A DNA stretch of 8,745 nucleotides, taken from assembly GCA_964655175.1 (NCBI GenBank), contig CAZZLY010000102.1:1-8745 (forward strand), given 5' to 3'. This DNA is from JAIOPA01 sp964655175. GTDB taxonomy: Bacteria > Eisenbacteria > RBG-16-71-46. Position 1 is the stretch's first letter. Each line of letters begins with the position of its first letter. The notes beneath the pieces were generated by a model. It did no database searches. It was not told the DNA's origin and saw only the letters and a program-made list of their open reading frames with translations. Shown here one piece after another: positions 4,982 through 8,745 of the stretch. The translations under genes were made by a program, and so were the position numbers.

Positions 4982-6733
4982 TCAGCGCGTGACGACGACG
5001 CGCGCGACGACCTGCGCGCGCTCGGTGGCGAGCCGCACGAAGTACAGTCCGCTCGGCAACGGCACGCCGTCGGCGCGACCGTCCCACGGCAGCACGTGCA
5101 CGCCCGCGCCGCGCACGCCGTCGGCGAGCCGGGCCACGGTGCGGCCCTGCACGTCGAGCAACGTCACGCGCACGGTCGCCTCAACGGGCAGCGTGAACAC
5201 GAACGCGCGCCCCACCGGCGAGCCCTGCAGGTCGCGGATGGACAGGGTCGTTGGCGGCGCCCCCGACTCGAACGCGGGCTGGACCGCGGTGCTGTCCGTG
5301 GGCTGCGGCGGTGGCGGAGGCGGCGGCGGATCGTCCTCGTCCTGCGACTCCTGCACGATCGGCGTGTCGTCGATCGTGCCCGCCCCGGGATGCCGCGGAC
5401 CCCGCCGACGCGCATCGGCCCCCACCTCGAGCCAGCCCGTGCTCACGCTGTTGTCGTCGAGCGCGACGCGCACGTACATGCGCGCGCTCGTGTCAGGGTT
5501 GGCGGGCCAGCGTCGCGGCCACCACGGCACGTTCGTGGCCTCGGACGTGAGCGACGTGGGCAGACGGATCCCCACGCTGTCCCCGGGCACGTCGCGCTCG
5601 GTCTCGCCGTCCCAGCGCGCATGCGCCACGAATCGACGGTTGAACGCGAACGCGTTCGACGCCTGGATCGCGAGCGACAGGGAATCCCCCTCGCGCACCG
5701 TCATGCGCGAGAACGCCAGCGAATGCACCTGCGCGATGCTGGGCTCGTCGAGGTCGAACGTCTCGGGCGTCTTCCACACGATGCGCCGGATCTCGATGCG
5801 GTTGTCCTGCACCCACGCGAACAGGTCGGTGGGGCCGTCGCGCAGGTGCTCCGAGGCGTACCACGTGTTCGTGTCGCGCCCGAGCATGCGCGCGAGCCGG
5901 CCGCGATAGCTCCACGCCCCCGCGTCCCCCGTGGGATCGGTGCTCGTGTAGAACGTGAGCGGCTGCCCCGAGTTGCTGGTCATGAACAGGAACCAGCGCC
6001 CGTTGTGCTTGAACAGGTGCGGTGACTCGGTGAGCCGGTTGTACGAGACCGTCCAGTGCGTGGCCCACAGCGGCTTGAGGTCCTGCCATTCGCCGGGATT
6101 GCCGAACGGGCTGCGCGCCACCCCCACCACCGTGGCCGACGTGTCGTTGGCGGGCGACGCCGTGTAGTACATGAGCCACGTGCCCGGCGTGCGCTCGTCG
6201 AGCATCACGAACGGGTCGCGACAGGCCACGCCCTCCTCGTCGGGCTTCCACCACGCCCACGGCGCCGCGTTCGTCTGCCACACCGGATCGCCCACGCGGT
6301 ACCAGTTCATGAGGTCGGTCGAGACGGCGAGCCCGATGCGCTGCGTCTCCATGAACTGCGGCGGGCGGTGCGTCACGCCGGTGTAGTACATCCAGTACAA
6401 CCCCAGCGAGTACACGATGTGGGGCGCCCAGACGTGGCGGTTGTCCCAACCCTGCGGGTCCACGGCCATGACCGGCGGCAGTTGCTGCCAGTGGTACAGA
6501 TCGGTCGAGACGGCGTGCCCGAAGTCCTTCTCGGTGTCGGGGTACGGCAGGTCGTCGTTGTGACGGATGTAGAAAAGGTGGTACACCCCGTCCTTCTTGA
6601 GGAACGCGAAGTCCTTGGGGCGGTAGGGCCGGTCGGCCAGCATCGAGGCGGCGCGCGCCCCGGACACGACCCCGCACAGGGCCGCGACACAGGCGAACAC
6701 GAGGAAGGCGCGATGGACGAGGCTGCGATGCAC
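4982..6733 (-). CDS. Exported GH43/GH32-like beta-propeller protein with FlgD-like C-terminal domain
   Basis: From GTG 6731-6733 the protein has 583 residues: a signal peptide (hydrophobic 9-23, likely cleavage after SGARA, residue 28), a five-bladed beta-propeller (about 35-335), a sandwich-like region (about 345-440), an acidic linker with eight consecutive Pro (469-476), and a FlgD-like C-terminal domain (about 496-583; LDVQGRTVARL, PSGLYFVRL). The propeller has GH43/GH32-style motifs: KDFAFLKKDG (Asp41, candidate base), GHAVSTDLYHW, WAPHIV with MYYTG, CRDPFVM (Asp173, candidate pKa modulator) and ESPHLF (Glu236, candidate acid). It probably cleaves or binds a carbohydrate outside the cell; the substrate is unknown and catalysis unproven. 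C-terminal domains of this type are common on exported proteins of FCB-group and Eisenbacteria-like lineages. The reading frame extends to ATG 6808, but that ATG overlaps a promoter -10 box. A GAAGAG site (6742-6747) lies 8 bases before the GTG. Confidence 0.87.
   Translation of the reverse strand: MHRSLVHRAFLVFACVAALCGVVSGARAASMLADRPYRPKDFAFLKKDGVYHLFYIRHNDDLPYPDTEKDFGHAVSTDLYHWQQLPPVMAVDPQGWDNRHVWAPHIVYSLGLYWMYYTGVTHRPPQFMETQRIGLAVSTDLMNWYRVGDPVWQTNAAPWAWWKPDEEGVACRDPFVMLDERTPGTWLMYYTASPANDTSATVVGVARSPFGNPGEWQDLKPLWATHWTVSYNRLTESPHLFKHNGRWFLFMTSNSGQPLTFYTSTDPTGDAGAWSYRGRLARMLGRDTNTWYASEHLRDGPTDLFAWVQDNRIEIRRIVWKTPETFDLDEPSIAQVHSLAFSRMTVREGDSLSLAIQASNAFAFNRRFVAHARWDGETERDVPGDSVGIRLPTSLTSEATNVPWWPRRWPANPDTSARMYVRVALDDNSVSTGWLEVGADARRRGPRHPGAGTIDDTPIVQESQDEDDPPPPPPPPQPTDSTAVQPAFESGAPPTTLSIRDLQGSPVGRAFVFTLPVEATVRVTLLDVQGRTVARLADGVRGAGVHVLPWDGRADGVPLPSGLYFVRLATERAQVVARVVVTR
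5306..5329 (-). repeat. Eight-codon polyproline tract in the propeller gene
   Basis: Eight consecutive Pro codons, mixed CCG, CCT and CCA, follow a D-E-D-D stretch and form the linker before the C-terminal domain. Runs this long normally need elongation factor P for translation. The CCN repeat could vary in length between strains, although mixed codons lower slippage. Confidence 0.9.
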
Positions 6734-6799
6734 GGTGAGGGCTCTTCGGGCCGGGGGTGCCACGCGCCCCGCACGACCCGGGGTCGCGCGTGCATCGTG

Positions 6800-6818
6800 G
6801 GCCGGCATTATCCCGGCC
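6800..6818. repeat. Inverted repeat flanking the -10 box of the propeller-gene promoter
   Basis: GGCCGG (6800-6805) and CCGGCC (6813-6818) are perfect reverse complements either side of CATTATC, which holds the -10 box. A repressor bound here would block the promoter. Six-base GC arms are short enough to occur by chance. Confidence 0.35.
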
Positions 6819-6836
6819 GCGCGCGACGGGCGTCAA
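6807..6836 (-). promoter_or_regulatory. Near-consensus sigma70-type promoter for the exported beta-propeller gene
   Basis: On the minus strand TTGACG (6831-6836, 5 of 6 to TTGACA) is followed after 18 bases by GATAAT (6807-6812, 5 of 6 to TATAAT). This is the best promoter match in the window. Transcription would start near 6800, giving a leader of about 66 bases before GTG 6733. The -10 box contains part of the ATG at 6806-6808, so that ATG would not lie in the mRNA. Confidence 0.68.
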
Positions 6837-6875
6837 CGCATTCCGGCGCCCCGCTGCAGGCTCGTTCCCGAGCCC

Positions 6876-6881
6876 GGGGAG
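6876..6881 (+). promoter_or_regulatory. Shine-Dalgarno site supporting the GTG start of the ABC-F gene
   Basis: GGGGAG lies 7 bases before GTG 6889-6891. The ABC nucleotide-binding domain begins immediately after this codon, so this site settles the start. Confidence 0.8.
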
Positions 6882-6888
6882 CGCGCGC

Positions 6889-8745
6889 GTGATCCAGCTC
6901 CAGGGCATCCGCTACAGCATCGGCGAGCGCGTCCTGTTCGACGAGGTGGACTGGGTCATCGGCCCGGGCGACCGCTGCGCGCTGGTGGGCCCCAACGGCG
7001 CGGGCAAGACCACGCTCATCCGCCTCATCCTGGGCGAGATCACGCCCGAGGCCGGCGTGTGCGTACGTCCGCGCGGCACGCGTGTGGGCTACCTGCCGCA
7101 GGAGGCCGCCGAACGCTACGACGGCACCGTGCTCGACCGTGCCATGGAGGCGCACCGCGAACTGCTCGACCTGCGCACCGAGCTCGATGCGCTCCACGAG
7201 GAACTGGGGAACGTGCAACCCGACGACCCGCACCTCGAGGCGATGCTCGCGCGCGCGGGCGACCTGCAGCACCAGCTCGAGCACCACGCCGAGCACTCGC
7301 TCGAATCCGAGGCGCGCCGCGTCCTGTCCGGGCTGGGCTTCTCGCCCGAGGATCAGGATCGTCCGCTCGCGACGTTCTCGGGCGGCTGGCGCATGCGCGC
7401 CTCGCTCGCCGCGCTGCTGCTGTCGGACCCGACCGTGCTCATCATGGACGAGCCCACCAACCACCTCGACCTGCCCGCCATGGAATGGCTCGAGGACTAC
7501 CTCGAGGAGTTCCGCGGCGGACTCATCGTGGTCTCGCACGACCGCGTGTTCCTGGACCGCGTCGCCACCGAGGTGCGCGAGCTCGACCGCGGCGAGATGA
7601 CGCCGTACAGCATGCGCTTCTCGCTCTATCTGGAGGAGAAGGAACTGCGCCGCGAGCAGGCCGCCGCGAGCAACGCGCAGCTCGAGGGCCGCATCGCGCA
7701 GCTGCAGAAGTTCGTCGAGCGGTTCGGCGCCAAGAACACCAAGGCGGCCGCCGCGCAGAGCAAGCGCAAGCAGATCGAACGCCTCAAGGAGCAGCGCGTC
7801 GTCATCCCCCGTTCGGCGCGCTCGCTGCGCTTCACGTTCCCGCCCCCGCCGCACGCGGGTCGCACGCTGCTGCGGTTGCGCGACGTGTCGTTCGGCTACG
7901 AGGACGGGCCCGACATCCTGTCGCACGCGCGCGTCGAGATCGAGAACGGCGCCAAGCTGGCGATCGTCGGCGCCAACGGCGCGGGCAAGACCACGCTGCT
8001 GCGCGTGCTCGCGGGCCAGCTCGCCCCACGCGGCGGCGAGCGGGAGCAGATGCCGCACACCAAGGTGGGCTACTTCGCGCAGCACGCCGCCGAGACGCTC
8101 GACGGGCAGGCCACCATCCTGGGTTCGCTCGAGGAGGTCGCGAGCGACGAGTGGCGCCCGCGCCTGCGCGGGCTGCTGGGCATGTTCCTGTTCTCGGGCG
8201 ACGACGTGTTCAAGCACTGCCGCGTCCTCTCGGGCGGTGAACGCCAGCGTGTCGCACTGGCGCGGCTGCTGCTCACGCCCAGCAACCTGCTGCTCATGGA
8301 CGAGCCGACGCATCACTTGGATCTGGCGGGCAAGGAAGTGCTCGAGGACGCGCTGTCGCAGTATCCGGGCGGCGTGGTCGTGGTCACGCACGACCGCTCG
8401 CTCATGGCCAAGGTCGCCACGCGCGTGCTCGAGGTGGATCACGGTCGCGTCGTGCTGTACCCGGGCGGCTACGAGGACTACGAGAGCACGCGGCTGTCGC
8501 GCATGGCCGATGCCGCCGACCGCGAGGAGCGCGAGGCGCGCCCCGCCCCGTCGGCCAAGGGTGGCGCGCCCGCCGCCAAGCCCGCCGCGCCGGCCGACCG
8601 CAAGGCGGACCGCGCCGCCGATCGCGCGGCGCAGAACGCGGCCAAGAAGAAGGAACGCGAACTCGCCAAGCTCGAGAGCGAGATCTCCGTGCGCGAGGCC
8701 AAGGTCAAGGCGCTCGAGGACCAGTTGGCCGACCCCGACCTGTAC
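6889..8745 (+). CDS. ABC-F family ATPase (YheS/YdiF/Uup-like), 3' end outside window
   Basis: The frame is open from GTG 6889 to the last base: 619 residues seen. ABC-F proteins are soluble twin-ATPase factors that bind the ribosomal E site and relieve stalling or, in some subfamilies, give antibiotic protection. Domain 1: Walker A GPNGAGKT (34-41), a short helical arm (about 86-150), signature FSGGWRMR (163-170), Walker B LIMDEPTNHLD (184-194), H-loop His217. The interdomain linker (about 238-312) has the Lys/Arg-rich helical KNTKAAAAQSKRKQIERL. Domain 2: Walker A GANGAGKT (361-368), LSGGERQR (447-454), LLLMDEPTHHLD (467-478), His501. A Lys/Ala-rich tail (about 545-590) leads to a coiled coil (about 585-619), so perhaps only a few dozen residues are missing. 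Both catalytic Glu (188, 472) are present; Asn191 of EPTNHLD is His in domain 2. No transmembrane segment. Housekeeping rather than resistance is likelier. Confidence 0.95.
   Translation, partial: MIQLQGIRYSIGERVLFDEVDWVIGPGDRCALVGPNGAGKTTLIRLILGEITPEAGVCVRPRGTRVGYLPQEAAERYDGTVLDRAMEAHRELLDLRTELDALHEELGNVQPDDPHLEAMLARAGDLQHQLEHHAEHSLESEARRVLSGLGFSPEDQDRPLATFSGGWRMRASLAALLLSDPTVLIMDEPTNHLDLPAMEWLEDYLEEFRGGLIVVSHDRVFLDRVATEVRELDRGEMTPYSMRFSLYLEEKELRREQAAASNAQLEGRIAQLQKFVERFGAKNTKAAAAQSKRKQIERLKEQRVVIPRSARSLRFTFPPPPHAGRTLLRLRDVSFGYEDGPDILSHARVEIENGAKLAIVGANGAGKTTLLRVLAGQLAPRGGEREQMPHTKVGYFAQHAAETLDGQATILGSLEEVASDEWRPRLRGLLGMFLFSGDDVFKHCRVLSGGERQRVALARLLLTPSNLLLMDEPTHHLDLAGKEVLEDALSQYPGGVVVVTHDRSLMAKVATRVLEVDHGRVVLYPGGYEDYESTRLSRMADAADREEREARPAPSAKGGAPAAKPAAPADRKADRAADRAAQNAAKKKERELAKLESEISVREAKVKALEDQLADPDLY

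Noticed and set aside
4961..6025. 354-codon plus-strand frame opposite the propeller gene
   Set aside because: Antisense to a gene with signal peptide, propeller motifs and C-terminal domain. No domain is visible in this frame.
6735..8240. 501-codon plus-strand frame overlapping the ABC-F gene
   Set aside because: It is out of frame with the ABC-F motifs and rich in Arg, Ala, Gly and Pro. The true frame starts at GTG 6889 and stays open to the window end.
6808..8442. 544-codon minus-strand frame
   Set aside because: Antisense to the ABC-F gene, which carries all family motifs on the plus strand. Composition is typical of a shadow frame.

Overview
The window is very GC-rich, densely coded DNA from a Gram-negative-type bacterium. 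It holds seven complete protein genes and one that runs off the right edge; no gap between genes exceeds about 200 bases. No rRNA, tRNA, CRISPR array, insertion sequence or phage gene is visible. The organism has exported c-type cytochromes, a large exported beta-propeller protein ending in a FlgD-like C-terminal domain (the ...SGLYFVRL... type), an M29 aminopeptidase and extreme G/C bias at third codon positions. This combination fits a high-GC lineage of the FCB/Eisenbacteria/Gemmatimonadota kind. That placement is an inference from style, not a proven assignment.

Layout, left to right. (1) 1-246, minus strand: a compact unit made of a promoter, a perfect inverted repeat at the probable transcript start, a 33-residue extremely basic protein and a strong terminator hairpin. 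(2) 271-1515, minus: a small secreted Cys/His protein followed by an exported di-haem cytochrome c, with a 10-bp perfect hairpin between them. (3) 1609-2337, minus: an unrecognised 242-residue cytoplasmic protein with a Cys-Asp-Cys-Cys cluster. (4) 2530-3603, minus: a Gfo/Idh/MocA-family NAD(P)-dependent oxidoreductase with a GTG start. (5) 3788-4906, plus: an M29 metallo-aminopeptidase, divergent from (4), with a 14-bp terminator hairpin after it. (6) 4982-6733, minus: an exported GH43/GH32-like five-bladed beta-propeller, convergent with (5). Its start is best placed at a GTG, because the upstream ATG lies inside a near-consensus -10 box. (7) 6889 to the edge, plus: an ABC-F ATPase, open at its 3' end.

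The genes do not form one obvious pathway. The secreted Cys/His protein and the di-haem cytochrome are the likeliest functional pair (envelope redox or metal handling, inferred only from export signals, residues and adjacency). The aminopeptidase and ABC-F protein are housekeeping-like. The oxidoreductase and the beta-propeller protein both suggest sugar metabolism but are separated and differently oriented. I do not see a clear new multi-gene system. The most unusual items are the tiny basic-protein unit at the left edge, the unrecognised CDCC protein, the promoter-overlapped start of the propeller gene, and several inverted repeats between genes.
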